From Sphingomonas mali NBRC 15500 (GTDB lineage Bacteria > Pseudomonadota > Alphaproteobacteria > Sphingomonadales > Sphingomonadaceae): a stretch of 64,000 bases of DNA. Numbering within the stretch: the stretch's first letter is position 1; every line of letters begins with the position of its first letter. The DNA lies in contig NZ_BCYX01000005.1 in the NCBI RefSeq assembly GCF_001598415.1, positions 62,001 to 126,000 of the forward strand, in the 5' to 3' direction. The notes under the pieces were generated by a model. The model saw only the letters and a program-made list of their open reading frames with translations, did not search any database and was not told where the DNA came from. This document shows positions 34,469 through 43,401 of the stretch, one piece after another. The position numbers were made by a program, and so were the translations under genes.

Positions 34469-35620
34469 ATGGCGCTGCGTTCGCTAGCTCTTGCCACGAT
34501 GCTGATCGGCGTCGCCACGCCCGCAATGGCGGCGGAGGCGCGGCAATCGAATTTTGGCCGGCTGCCCGACGGGCGGTCGGTGGCAGCGGTGACGCTGACC
34601 AACAAGGCTGGCGTGTCGGCGACGGTGATCGCCTATGGCGCAACGCTGCAATCGCTCGTGATGCCCGACCGCACCGGCAAGCGCGCCGACGTCACGCTCG
34701 GCTACGATACGATCGACGACTATCTCAAGACGCCGCAATATTTCGGTTCGACGGTCGGACGGTTCGCCAACCGCATCGCCCGTGGTCGCTTTTCGCTCGA
34801 CGGGCGCGACTATCGCGTGCCGGTCAATAACGGGAAGAACTCGCTCCACGGCGGCACCGTCGGATTCGACAAGGTGTTGTGGTCGGTGGTCTCGGTGAAA
34901 TCGGGGCCGACCGCGTCCGTCACGTTGCGCTATGTCAGCCGCGATGGCGATCAGGGCTATCCCGGAACGCTGACCGTCGATGCGACTTATTCGCTCGACG
35001 AGAAAAACGCACTCAGCATCGAATATCGCGCGACCACCGACGCGCCGACGATCGCGAACATCACCAACCACGCCTATTGGAACCTGTCCGGCGAGGGATC
35101 TGACAATGGCGCGATGGGAATGGTGCTGACGATGCCGGCCGATTCCTATCTGCCAATCGACGACGGCTTGATCCCGACCGGAGAATTGCGGCCGGTCAAG
35201 GGAACGGCATTCGATTTCCGCACGCCGCGCGTGATTGGCGACCGAGTGCGCGACGCGCGTGACGAGCAACTCGTTTACGGCCGCGGTTACGACCATAATT
35301 GGGTGTTCGGTCGCCGGATCACGCCCGATCAGCACTTGATGGCGCGGGTCTTTGATCCGAAATCCGGGCGCGGATTCGAACTCTGGTCGAACCAGCCGGG
35401 GATACAATTCTATTCGGGCAATTTCCTCGATGGCACGTCGTCGGGCAAAGCCAAGCGCATCTATCGCGAGGGCGACGCGATCGCACTGGAGCCGCAGCTC
35501 TTTCCCGACACGCCCAACCAGCCGACCTTCCCTTCCGCCCGCCTGGCGCCCGGCCAGGTCTATCGCAACGTCATGACCTATCGCCTGACGACGGGTCAAA
35601 CTGCCGGCCGCCGCCGGTAG
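34469..35620 (+). CDS. Exported aldose 1-epimerase (galactose mutarotase)
   Basis: This 383-residue GalM-family enzyme interconverts alpha and beta sugar anomers. Catalytic residues are in their usual motifs: His in KNSLHGGTVGFDK, His in IANITNHAYWNLSG and Glu in AIALEPQLFPDTPNQ. A signal peptide (MALRSLALATMLIGVATPAMA) puts it in the periplasm, where it would prepare sugar for the symporter encoded next. ATG 34469 has a GGAG ribosome site 7-8 bases upstream. It is 11 bases after the lactonase gene. Confidence 0.93.
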   Translation: MALRSLALATMLIGVATPAMAAEARQSNFGRLPDGRSVAAVTLTNKAGVSATVIAYGATLQSLVMPDRTGKRADVTLGYDTIDDYLKTPQYFGSTVGRFANRIARGRFSLDGRDYRVPVNNGKNSLHGGTVGFDKVLWSVVSVKSGPTASVTLRYVSRDGDQGYPGTLTVDATYSLDEKNALSIEYRATTDAPTIANITNHAYWNLSGEGSDNGAMGMVLTMPADSYLPIDDGLIPTGELRPVKGTAFDFRTPRVIGDRVRDARDEQLVYGRGYDHNWVFGRRITPDQHLMARVFDPKSGRGFELWSNQPGIQFYSGNFLDGTSSGKAKRIYREGDAIALEPQLFPDTPNQPTFPSARLAPGQVYRNVMTYRLTTGQTAGRRR

Positions 35621-35631
35621 AGTTGGTTTCA

Positions 35632-35674
35632 GCGTCGCCGGACCGGCGGCGCGACTGTTTCAGCCATGCTGAAA
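35632..35674. promoter_or_regulatory. Hairpin followed by a TTTCAGC palindrome between epimerase and symporter genes
   Basis: A 10-bp near-perfect inverted repeat (GCGTCGCCGG at 35632-35641 with CCGGCGGCGC at 35643-35652, one T-G pair) is followed by a perfect palindrome TTTCAGC-CAT-GCTGAAA at 35658-35674. Both lie in the 82-base gap. Either may act in partial termination or as an operator; no U-run is present. Confidence 0.5.
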
Positions 35675-35702
35675 TGGAAGTCCTGAGGGGAAGGGAAAGC
35701 GC

Positions 35703-37322
35703 ATGCAGCTCGCCACCATCGATATCGCGGTCGTCGTGATCTACTTCGTCTGCATTTTCGGGCTCGCCCAATGGGTCAGCCGTGAGAAAGCAGGGCATAC
35801 CAAGGATTCGTCGGATTATTTCCTGGCGTCCAAGAACCTTCCCTGGTGGGCGATCGGCGCGTCGCTGATCGCGGCCAACATCTCGGCCGAACAGATCGTC
35901 GGCATGTCGGGGTCCGGCTATGCCATCGGACTCGCCATCGCGTCTTACGAATGGATGGCGGCGGCGACGTTGCTGATCGTCGGCAAATGGTTCCTGCCGA
36001 TCTTCCTGGCCAACAAGATCTACACGATGCCGCAGTTCCTCGAACAGCGTTTCGGTCCGACGATCCGGACCGTGATGGCGGTGTTCTGGCTGATCCTCTA
36101 CGTGTTCGTGAACCTGACCTCGATCATCTGGCTCGGTTCGATCGCGGTGACGCAAGTGACCGGCCTCAACCAGGATGTCGCACTGATCGGGCTCGGCGCC
36201 TTTGCCTTGCTCTATCAGCTGCGCGGCGGGCTCAAGGCGGTCGCGCTGACCGATATCGTCCAGGTCGCGTTGCTCGTTTTCGGCGGGCTGGTGATCGCGT
36301 ATCTGACGCTCGGCAAGATCGGTGGCGACGCCGGCATCATCGCCGGCTTCACCGAGCTGACACGGCGCGTGCCCGACCATTTCGACATGATCCTGTCGCC
36401 GGATAATCCGCATTACAAGGACCTGCCGGGTATCGCGGTGCTGGTCGGCGGGATGTGGATCGCCAATCTCAGCTATTGGGGATTCAATCAGTATATCATC
36501 CAGCGCGCGCTGGCGGCCAAGAGCCTGTCGGAGGCGCAGCGCGGCGTGGTATTCGCTGGTTTCCTCAAGCTGCTGATGCCGGTGATCATCGTGCTGCCGG
36601 GGATCGCCGCCGTGGTGCTGGCGCCGGGCCTGACCAAGCCCGATCAGGCCTATCCGACGATGATGCGGCTGTTGCCGACCGGGTTGCTCGGTCTGGTCTT
36701 CGCGGCGCTGATCGCGGCGATCATCGCCTCGACCGCGTCGAAGATCAATTCGATCGCGACCATCTTCACGCTCGATATCTACGCCAAGAGGAAAGGGGTG
36801 CAGACGCGCGCAGAGGACGCCGCCGGGTCGATCGAGCATGAGAAACATCTGGTGCTGGTCGGCCGTATCGCTGCGGTCGTGGCGATCGTCATCGCGATGG
36901 CGACGGCGCGTCCGTTGCTCGGCAGCCTCGACCAGGCATTCCAATATATCCAGGAATTTTCGGGCTTCGTGACCCCGGGAATCACGGTGATTTTCCTGCT
37001 CGGCCTGTTCTGGCCGCGCGCGACCGAGATGGGCGCGCTGGTCGGCGCGATCGCGTCGGTAGTGGTGAGCTTCATCTTCTGGTTTCCAGCCGCCTGGGGC
37101 GGCTCGGCAATGCTCAACGCGATCCCGTTCATCAACCGCATGTCAATCGTCTTTTTCGTTGCGCTGGCGCTGGCGGTGATCGTCTCGCTGCTCCGCCCGG
37201 CTCGCGCGGAGAGCAATCTGATCACGATGCGCGGCGTTTCGTTCCGCACGACGATGGGGTTCAACATCGCCGCCGGCTTGATCGTGGTGATCCTGATCGC
37301 GCTCTACGCGACCTGGTGGTGA
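35703..37322 (+). CDS. Sodium/sugar symporter (SSS family, SglT-like)
   Basis: This 539-residue inner-membrane symporter has about 14 helices. The SSS hallmarks are present: the helix-1 region YFLASKNLPWWAIGASLIAANISAEQIVGMSGSGYA, GGLKAVALTDIVQ, and the Na2-site region AALIAAIIASTASKINSIAT. The pattern is that of the Vibrio SglT/galactose branch. It would import a monosaccharide prepared by the upstream periplasmic epimerase. The gap to the following kinase is four bases. Galactose or glucose is the family expectation; a uronic acid or other sugar cannot be excluded in this context. Confidence 0.93.
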   Translation: MQLATIDIAVVVIYFVCIFGLAQWVSREKAGHTKDSSDYFLASKNLPWWAIGASLIAANISAEQIVGMSGSGYAIGLAIASYEWMAAATLLIVGKWFLPIFLANKIYTMPQFLEQRFGPTIRTVMAVFWLILYVFVNLTSIIWLGSIAVTQVTGLNQDVALIGLGAFALLYQLRGGLKAVALTDIVQVALLVFGGLVIAYLTLGKIGGDAGIIAGFTELTRRVPDHFDMILSPDNPHYKDLPGIAVLVGGMWIANLSYWGFNQYIIQRALAAKSLSEAQRGVVFAGFLKLLMPVIIVLPGIAAVVLAPGLTKPDQAYPTMMRLLPTGLLGLVFAALIAAIIASTASKINSIATIFTLDIYAKRKGVQTRAEDAAGSIEHEKHLVLVGRIAAVVAIVIAMATARPLLGSLDQAFQYIQEFSGFVTPGITVIFLLGLFWPRATEMGALVGAIASVVVSFIFWFPAAWGGSAMLNAIPFINRMSIVFFVALALAVIVSLLRPARAESNLITMRGVSFRTTMGFNIAAGLIVVILIALYATWW

Positions 37323-37326
37323 CGGC

Positions 37327-38196
37327 ATGAGTGCACGACCTTTACTGGCGATCGATTGGGGCACGACCAATCGGCGCGTCTATCGGATCGAGGACGGCGC
37401 GGTCACCGCAACCGAGCGCGATGCGCTCGGGGTGACCGCGGTCAGCGACTTTGCCGGCGAGCTGGCGGCGATCCGCGCGCGGTTCGGCGACGGGCCGGTG
37501 CTGATGGCGGGGATGGTCGGGTCGACGATTGGCTGGCGCGAAGCGCGCTATGTAGCGGCGCCCGCTGGTCTCGACGATCTCCGCGACAATTTGCTGCGCC
37601 TCGACGACCGTACCGCGATCGTTCCCGGTGTGTCGTTCAGCGACGGCGTGCGCGGCGACGTCATGCGTGGCGAGGAAGTGCAGTTGCTGGGCGCCGTCGC
37701 GGCCGGGCTGGCGCCGTCCGACGCGCTGCTCGTTCAGCCGGGCACGCATTGCAAATGGGTCGAGATGGCGGGCGGCCGGATCGCGCGCTTCACCACAGCG
37801 ATGACCGGCGAATTGTTCGCGCTGGTCCGTGCGCACGGCATCCTTTCCGCGCAACTGGGCGCCGATGTCGTGCTGGGGGATGCCTTCCGCGACGGCGTTC
37901 GCGAAGGAGCGAAGCGCGACTTGACCGCCTCGCTCTTCGGCATTCGCGCCGCCAAACTGCTGGGCCTGCGCGACGACGCCGACGCGGCGTCCTTCGCCAG
38001 CGGCCTGATCATCGGCGCCGATGTCGCCGCGCGCATCGCTGAAAATCCGTTCGACACGGCCTATATTCTGGCCGACCCGGTGCTTGGCGGCCTCTATGCC
38101 GCGGCGATCGCGGTCAACGGACGGACCGCGACGATCATCGACAGCCATGCGGCGTTCGTCGCCGGTATTTCCCGGATAGGAGCCTCTCTCTCGTGA
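37327..38196 (+). CDS. dgoK: 2-dehydro-3-deoxygalactonokinase (DgoK family)
   Basis: This 289-residue cytosolic kinase phosphorylates a 2-keto-3-deoxy sugar acid at O6. The DgoK-family phosphate-1 loop LLAIDWGTTNRRVYRI is at the N-terminus. The characteristic segments LMAGMVGSTIGWREARYVAAP, MRGEEVQLLGA and VQPGTHCKWVEMAGGRI match the family well. Its product would be the substrate of the aldolase encoded next, whose GTG start overlaps the stop by four bases. Because uxuA lies nearby on the other strand, it may also or instead act on 2-keto-3-deoxygluconate. Confidence 0.93.
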   Translation: MSARPLLAIDWGTTNRRVYRIEDGAVTATERDALGVTAVSDFAGELAAIRARFGDGPVLMAGMVGSTIGWREARYVAAPAGLDDLRDNLLRLDDRTAIVPGVSFSDGVRGDVMRGEEVQLLGAVAAGLAPSDALLVQPGTHCKWVEMAGGRIARFTTAMTGELFALVRAHGILSAQLGADVVLGDAFRDGVREGAKRDLTASLFGIRAAKLLGLRDDADAASFASGLIIGADVAARIAENPFDTAYILADPVLGGLYAAAIAVNGRTATIIDSHAAFVAGISRIGASLS

Positions 38197-38819
38197 CTTC
38201 GCTTGCCGCTTTCGACGCCGCCTTTGCCTCTTGTCCGCTGATCGCCATCCTGCGTGGCGTGCGCCCCGATGAAGTGGTCGCGATCGGCGAGGAGCTGGTC
38301 GCTGCAGGCTTCACGCTGATCGAAGTGCCGATGAATTCGCCCGATCCGCTCGACAGCGTCGCCCGATTGGTCGCCGCTTTGGGGGACCGGGCGATGATCG
38401 GCGCCGGGACCGTGCTGACCGTGGACCAGGTCGCGGCGATGCGCGATGCCGGCGGGCGGATGGTGATTTCGCCCAACACCAATAGCGACGTGATCCGTGC
38501 CAGCGTCGCCGCCGGCCTGGTCTCGCTGCCCGGCATCGCCACCCCGAGCGAGGCGCTCGCCGCGCTCGACGCGGGCGCGACCGCGCTCAAGCTGTTTCCC
38601 GCCGAAGCCGCCAGCCCGGCAGTGCTCAAGGCGATGCGCGCGATCCTGCCGAGCGCGCTGCGCATCTTGCCGGTGGGCGGCATCGTCCCCGAAGGCATGG
38701 CACCCTGGCGCCAGGCGGGCGCGGCTGGCTTTGGTCTCGGCTCGGCGCTTTACAAACCCGGGATGACGGCCGGGGACGTCGGCGTTCGTGCCCGCGCTTT
38801 CATCGCGGCGCTCGCCTGA
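38193..38819 (+). CDS. dgoA: 2-dehydro-3-deoxy-6-phosphogalactonate/gluconate aldolase (DgoA/Eda family)
   Basis: This 208-residue class I aldolase splits the phosphorylated keto-deoxy acid to pyruvate and glyceraldehyde 3-phosphate. E44 (TLIEVPMNSPDP) and the Schiff-base Lys K133 (ATALKLFPAEAASP) are in place, as is the phosphate-binding PVGGIVPEGM region. IAILRGVRPDEV at the N-terminus favours the DgoA branch over Eda. GTG 38193 overlaps the dgoK stop, giving tight coupling. It is the last gene of the operon, convergent with the glucuronidase gene 54 bases away. Confidence 0.94.
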   Translation: MTSLAAFDAAFASCPLIAILRGVRPDEVVAIGEELVAAGFTLIEVPMNSPDPLDSVARLVAALGDRAMIGAGTVLTVDQVAAMRDAGGRMVISPNTNSDVIRASVAAGLVSLPGIATPSEALAALDAGATALKLFPAEAASPAVLKAMRAILPSALRILPVGGIVPEGMAPWRQAGAAGFGLGSALYKPGMTAGDVGVRARAFIAALA

Positions 38820-38873
38820 CGCGTTGACCGCAGGCGCGCGTTCACCCGGCACACCCCGATCGCCGCGTCAGCT

Positions 38874-40763
38874 TCAGCGTTCCCTGCCCTCATAATAGCC
38901 TGCCAGCACGCCGAACGCCTGCTTGCGCTGGCCGGTCTCGGAGATCAGGCCCTTGCGGTTCCAGCCCTGCTGAAACTCCGGATTCTGCCGCCGCGGCGAG
39001 CGGAAGTCCTTCAGGATCCAGGGCGACATGCCGCGCAGCGTCGGGATCCGGTCGACCATGCCCAGCGTCTTGCGGTAGAATTCGGCCTGATATTCCTCGG
39101 AGAATTTCTCCGGCATGCCGCGCAGATCGTGGAATCCCGCTTTGGCGTCGGCGCCGAATTCGGAGAAGATCAGCGGCTTGTTCGCGGGCACGCGGAACGA
39201 GAAGCTGGCCAGGTCGCCGAGCCGATCGGGCGTATACCAACCGAAATAGGTGTTGATCGCGACTATATCGAGCGCGTCGGCGAGCGGATCCGCCATCGCG
39301 ATGATCGGCTTGCCGTCGGGCCCCTGCGATCGCTCGGTCAGTAGTGCCGCGCTGACCAGTCGCGTGTCGTCGAGCTTGCGCACATCGCTGACCAGGGTGC
39401 GCAGGAAGATATTGCGCGCGTCTGTCACCGGGGTTTCGTTGGCGACGCTCCAGATCGCGATCGAGGCGCGGTTGCGGTCGCGCATGATGTTCTCCGCGAT
39501 CATGTTGCGCGCGGTCGCCAGCGTATCGGGATTGCTCCAGGCGACGCGCCAATAGACCGGCACTTCGCTCCACACGATGATCCCCATCTCGTCGGCCAGC
39601 CGGGTCATCACCTCGGAATGCGGGTAATGGGCGAGGCGGACATAATTACCGTGCAGCCCGTCCTTGATCTCGCTGAGCAAGGCGCGCGCCGCGGCCGGCG
39701 TCATTGCGCGCGTCGGTTCGGCGCCCAGTTCTTCCTCGTGCAGCGAGATGCCGCGCAGGAAGATCGGCTTGCCGTTGAGCAGGATGTCGGGGCCGCGCAC
39801 TTCGATCGTGCGGAACCCGATCCGGTCGCGCCACTGGTCGTCGCCCGCGGCGATCGTCACGTCATAGAGTTTGGGCTGCTCGGGCGACCAGCGGACCAGC
39901 GCACGCGGGGCAGCGACCGTCGAGCGCCAGTCCCCCTTCGCATCGGTGGTGCCGGCAAGGTCGAGGCCGAGCGCGGCGATCTTCAACCGGATGGCGTGGT
40001 TGCCGGCCTGGGCGCCATCGAGATGCGCATCGACCGCGAGTTTGCCGTCGCGGGTCAACCGCACCCAGGCGTCATCGACATAGGTATCGGGAGTCGAGAT
40101 CAGGCGGATCGGCCGGGTGATGCCGCCATAATTCTCCCAGTCGGTGACGGGCGGCGGCACGGTCGCTTCGGTCGCCTGCGAATCCACCCCAACCGTGATC
40201 TGGTTGTCGCCCGCACGGAGCAATTTCGTCACCTCGAATGCGAAGGGGGTGAAGCCGCCCTCGTGCCGTCCGACCGGTTTGCCGTTGAGATAGACGACGG
40301 TCGAATAATTGGCCGCGCCGAAGCGGAGGAAATAGCGGCCCTTGCGCGCCGTGGGCGCGGGGAAAGTCCGCTGATACCACATCAACCCCTGATAATAACG
40401 CAGCTCGGGGGCTTCGGTCAGCCAGGACGAGGGCAGGGTGGTGACGGGCGAACGCGCGAGATCGAACTCGTACATCGCGCGATTATCGTCCTTCATCGCC
40501 TTGGCGACGTCTAGGTCGAGATAGCGCTGCTGGCTCTCGCCGGGCGCTTCGCCGTGAAAGCCGGCAAGGCCGGCGCGGAACGGATCGACCGAATAATGCC
40601 ACGGTCCCGACAGATCGAGTCCGTCGCGCATATCGGCCGAGACGAGCAGCGGCCCGGTCTCGACCGTCGCCAGCGGCAGTGTCGGAGGGGCGGCCTGCTG
40701 CGCCACCGCGGGCGCCGCGCAGACCATCGCCGCGGCGATCAGTCGCCGGATCATCCTTGCCAT
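38874..40763 (-). CDS. Exported family 2 glycoside hydrolase, beta-glucuronidase type
   Basis: This 629-residue GH2 enzyme has a signal peptide (about residues 1-22, ending VAQ), jelly-roll and Ig-like domains, then a TIM barrel. The acid/base is E443 (IWSVANETP) and the nucleophile E535 (IFSEFGADA). The order INTYFGWYTP, EEYQAEFY and GWNRKGLIS follows E. coli UidA. N602-x-K604 matches the NxK motif that contacts the uronate carboxylate in beta-glucuronidases, so I prefer beta-glucuronidase over beta-galactosidase. ATG 40763 has GGAAG upstream. It lies 23 bases behind uxuA, which would handle the released uronate. Confidence 0.85.
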   Translation of the reverse strand: MARMIRRLIAAAMVCAAPAVAQQAAPPTLPLATVETGPLLVSADMRDGLDLSGPWHYSVDPFRAGLAGFHGEAPGESQQRYLDLDVAKAMKDDNRAMYEFDLARSPVTTLPSSWLTEAPELRYYQGLMWYQRTFPAPTARKGRYFLRFGAANYSTVVYLNGKPVGRHEGGFTPFAFEVTKLLRAGDNQITVGVDSQATEATVPPPVTDWENYGGITRPIRLISTPDTYVDDAWVRLTRDGKLAVDAHLDGAQAGNHAIRLKIAALGLDLAGTTDAKGDWRSTVAAPRALVRWSPEQPKLYDVTIAAGDDQWRDRIGFRTIEVRGPDILLNGKPIFLRGISLHEEELGAEPTRAMTPAAARALLSEIKDGLHGNYVRLAHYPHSEVMTRLADEMGIIVWSEVPVYWRVAWSNPDTLATARNMIAENIMRDRNRASIAIWSVANETPVTDARNIFLRTLVSDVRKLDDTRLVSAALLTERSQGPDGKPIIAMADPLADALDIVAINTYFGWYTPDRLGDLASFSFRVPANKPLIFSEFGADAKAGFHDLRGMPEKFSEEYQAEFYRKTLGMVDRIPTLRGMSPWILKDFRSPRRQNPEFQQGWNRKGLISETGQRKQAFGVLAGYYEGRER

Positions 40764-40786
40764 CTGCACTTCCGCTCTCCCGTTTT

Positions 40787-41974
40787 TTAGCGTGTTGTTG
40801 TTGTGTCGTCGCGGCGCGCGAAGGCGATGCCGCGTTCGAGCCCGCGAAGCTCGGCCAGCCCGCGCATGCGCCCGAGCAGCGAGTAGCCGGGGTTGGTCCG
40901 CTTGGTCAGGTCGTCGAGCATCTGATGCCCGTGATCGGGGCGCATCGGGATCGAGCGGCCGGTCCGGCGTTGCAGCGCGTGCACGGCGCCGACGATCGCG
41001 GTCATGTTCGCGTCGCCTTCGAGATGCGCTGCCTCGTGAAACGCGCCATTGGTCTCCCGCTGCACCGACCGCAGATGCAGGAAGCCGATACGATCGCCGA
41101 GCCGCTCGACCATGCCGGGCAGGTCGTTGTCCGGCCGCACCCCGAACGAACCGGCGCAGAAGCAAAGGCCGTTCGACCGGTTTGGCACGCGCGCGAAGAG
41201 ATCGGCCACGTCGGCCTCGGTACTGACGACGCGCGGCAGGCCGAACATCGGAAAAGGCGGGTCGTCGGGGTGGACGACGAGCCGAATGCCGAGTTCGTCG
41301 GCGACGGGGCAGACCGCTTCGAGAAAGGCGACATGGTTTTCGCGCAGCTGGTCCGGGCCGATATCGGCATAACTATGGATCGCCGCCAGGAATTCGGTCG
41401 CGGTGAAGCTTTCCTCGCTCCCCGGCAATCCGGCGATGATCGTCTGCGCCAACATGGCGCGGGCGCTGTCGTCCATCGCCTGGAAGCGGCGCGCCGCCGC
41501 CTCGACCATGTCCGGTGCATAATCCTGTTCGGCGCCGGGGCGCCGCAGGATGTGGAGGTCGTATACCGCGACCGCCTCGAGCTCGAAACGCAAGGCAAGC
41601 GCGCCGTCCGGCATCGGCCAGGCCAGATCGGTCCGCGTCCAGTCGAGCACCGGCATGAAATTATAGGTGACCACGCTGATCCCGCACGCCGCCAGGTTGC
41701 GCAGGCTCGCGCGATATTGCTCGATCAACCGATCGTAATCGCGCCCGCGGGTCTTGATTCCCTCATGCACGGGCAGACTCTCGACCACGGTCCAGCCGAG
41801 CCCGGCGTCCTCGATCATGCGCTTGCGTGCGGCGATCGCTTCGCGCGGCCAGACTTCTCCATTGGCCGTATCGTGAAGCGCGGTCACGACTTCGGTCGCG
41901 CCCGCCTGGCGGATATCGCGTAGCGACACGGGGTCGTCGGGTCCGAACCAGCGCATCGTCTGCGTCATGAACAT
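40787..41974 (-). CDS. uxuA: Mannonate dehydratase UxuA
   Basis: This 395-residue cytosolic enzyme dehydrates D-mannonate to 2-keto-3-deoxy-D-gluconate. Family features include [20 protein letters not shown] at the N-terminus, [19 protein letters not shown], the metal-site Cys and His of [29 protein letters not shown] and [12 protein letters not shown]. Length is standard. ATG 41974 has AGGAG 12 bases upstream. It stands between an exported hydrolase and the beta-glucuronidase. Uronate isomerase and fructuronate reductase, the two steps before it, are not in this window. Confidence 0.96.
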   Translation of the reverse strand: MFMTQTMRWFGPDDPVSLRDIRQAGATEVVTALHDTANGEVWPREAIAARKRMIEDAGLGWTVVESLPVHEGIKTRGRDYDRLIEQYRASLRNLAACGISVVTYNFMPVLDWTRTDLAWPMPDGALALRFELEAVAVYDLHILRRPGAEQDYAPDMVEAAARRFQAMDDSARAMLAQTIIAGLPGSEESFTATEFLAAIHSYADIGPDQLRENHVAFLEAVCPVADELGIRLVVHPDDPPFPMFGLPRVVSTEADVADLFARVPNRSNGLCFCAGSFGVRPDNDLPGMVERLGDRIGFLHLRSVQRETNGAFHEAAHLEGDANMTAIVGAVHALQRRTGRSIPMRPDHGHQMLDDLTKRTNPGYSLLGRMRGLAELRGLERGIAFARRDDTTTTR

Positions 41975-42041
41975 CGTCGGTAACTGCTCCTGCGTGTTGG
42001 CGTCGACCGATGGGTGCCGCCGGGCTGTTGCTTGGTATCGC

Positions 42042-43346
42042 CTATTCGGCGGGTTTGAATTCGAACGACATTCCCGATGCCTTGTTGGGCTGGAAGCCCT
42101 TCCACAATGTCGCGGCGGGCGGGCCTGGACTGTATCCCGAATAACGCCCGGGCGGCGCACCTGCCCAGATTCCGTCGTTGGAGTTGGGCGTGAGCCCGTC
42201 AATATAGGCGGCCTTGGCGCTATCGTCCTTGACGTAGCGATCCAGGAACGCGGTGATGAAGTGCGTCTCGATCGCCATCAGCCGGTCCTTGCGCCACACC
42301 GCATCCTCGAACCAGTCGATATCCCAGAAAGAGCCGCGCATTCCGGCCGGGGCGCCGATCAGCGCGATGCTGTGTGCCGCTTCGCGGAACGTCAGCAGAT
42401 AGCGGGGCGCGTGCGCCTCCTGCTCGAACAATGTTCGTACGCCGGGGTCGTAGCCGACGACATGATCCTGGCTGCCGACGATGAACAATGTCGGCGCGCG
42501 GATCGCGGCGACGCCGGGGGCAGCCCACAAATTGGTGCCGCGAAGCGTGCCGGGCGGCGAGATCGCGACCACCGCTTTCAACCCGGCGACCTTGAGTTCG
42601 CCTGCTTTGGGTCCGGTCGCGACATAAGGCGCGAGCACATTGCGGGTCGCCCCCGCCAGCGCCGGGTCGAGCGGCGCGCCGGCGGCGGTGAGCATGCCAT
42701 AACCGCCCATCGAATAGCCGATCAGCACCGTCCGGTCGGCATCGGCGGTCGCGAATGGGCCGAGCCCCGCCCGGGCGCGCCGCTGCGCCTCGGCGGCGAC
42801 GAAGGCGATGTCGAGCGGCCGCCGGGAGAGCGGACCAGCCGCGGCGGCGGCGGTACGGATGGTGATCGGCGGATCGCGAAAGTCCGGGGCGACGACGACA
42901 TAGCCCTTGCTGGCGAGATTCTCGCCGAGCCAGGACAGCACCACGGGCGTGTTGCTATAGCCGTGCGCGAGGATGACGAGCGGAAATCGACCCTGGGCAG
43001 CCCGCGCGCCGGGCGACGCGATGCCGGCGACGGAGAAGGTCACATCCTTTCCGTTCTCGCCCGGCAGCGCCGAGCGATAGGTCGTCCCCTTTCCGGGCGC
43101 GGCGGCGGGATACCAAATTTTGAGCGCCAGGCGCCGGTCGACGATCGCCGGCCGATCCTGACCCTGGAGCGGATCGGCCTGACGGGGCTGAACGAAGGCG
43201 ATATCGGCGACGCCGACCGGATGCGGGCCGAGTGCGGCGAGTTCGGGAGCATCGATCGCGGGCTTTGCTGGCGCATCCTGGGCCGGCGCACCTGCCGCCG
43301 CGAGCAGCGCTACGGCACTTGCCACCGGCAGCGCAACACGAACCAT
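42042..43346 (-). CDS. Exported alpha/beta hydrolase, dienelactone-hydrolase/PAF-acetylhydrolase-like
   Basis: This 434-residue protein has a signal peptide ([23 protein letters not shown]) and an alpha/beta-hydrolase fold. The nucleophile is S212 in [10 protein letters not shown], the acid is in [13 protein letters not shown] and the His in [32 protein letters not shown] gives the oxyanion region. In this operon (TonB receptor before, uxuA and glucuronidase after) an esterase that removes acyl or methyl groups from an acidic glycan is a reasonable guess. The family is broad, so the substrate is open. ATG 43346 is preferred to the adjoining GTG. Confidence 0.85.
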   Translation of the reverse strand: MVRVALPVASAVALLAAAGAPAQDAPAKPAIDAPELAALGPHPVGVADIAFVQPRQADPLQGQDRPAIVDRRLALKIWYPAAAPGKGTTYRSALPGENGKDVTFSVAGIASPGARAAQGRFPLVILAHGYSNTPVVLSWLGENLASKGYVVVAPDFRDPPITIRTAAAAAGPLSRRPLDIAFVAAEAQRRARAGLGPFATADADRTVLIGYSMGGYGMLTAAGAPLDPALAGATRNVLAPYVATGPKAGELKVAGLKAVVAISPPGTLRGTNLWAAPGVAAIRAPTLFIVGSQDHVVGYDPGVRTLFEQEAHAPRYLLTFREAAHSIALIGAPAGMRGSFWDIDWFEDAVWRKDRLMAIETHFITAFLDRYVKDDSAKAAYIDGLTPNSNDGIWAGAPPGRYSGYSPGPPAATLWKGFQPNKASGMSFEFKPAE

Positions 43347-43401
43347 CACGTCACTCCCGATCCGCTCGAGGCGGCGGGGCAGTATGCGCCCCGCCTTTCC
43401 A

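Noticed and set aside
33609..38819. Complete De Ley-Doudoroff galactose pathway
   Set aside because: Lactonase, kinase and aldolase types are present, but galactose dehydrogenase and galactonate dehydratase are not seen in the window, so completeness cannot be claimed.
42042..43346. Glucuronoyl esterase
   Set aside because: The context fits, but the GYSMGG serine motif and overall sequence are those of general dienelactone/PAF-type hydrolases, and I do not see the CE15 signature.
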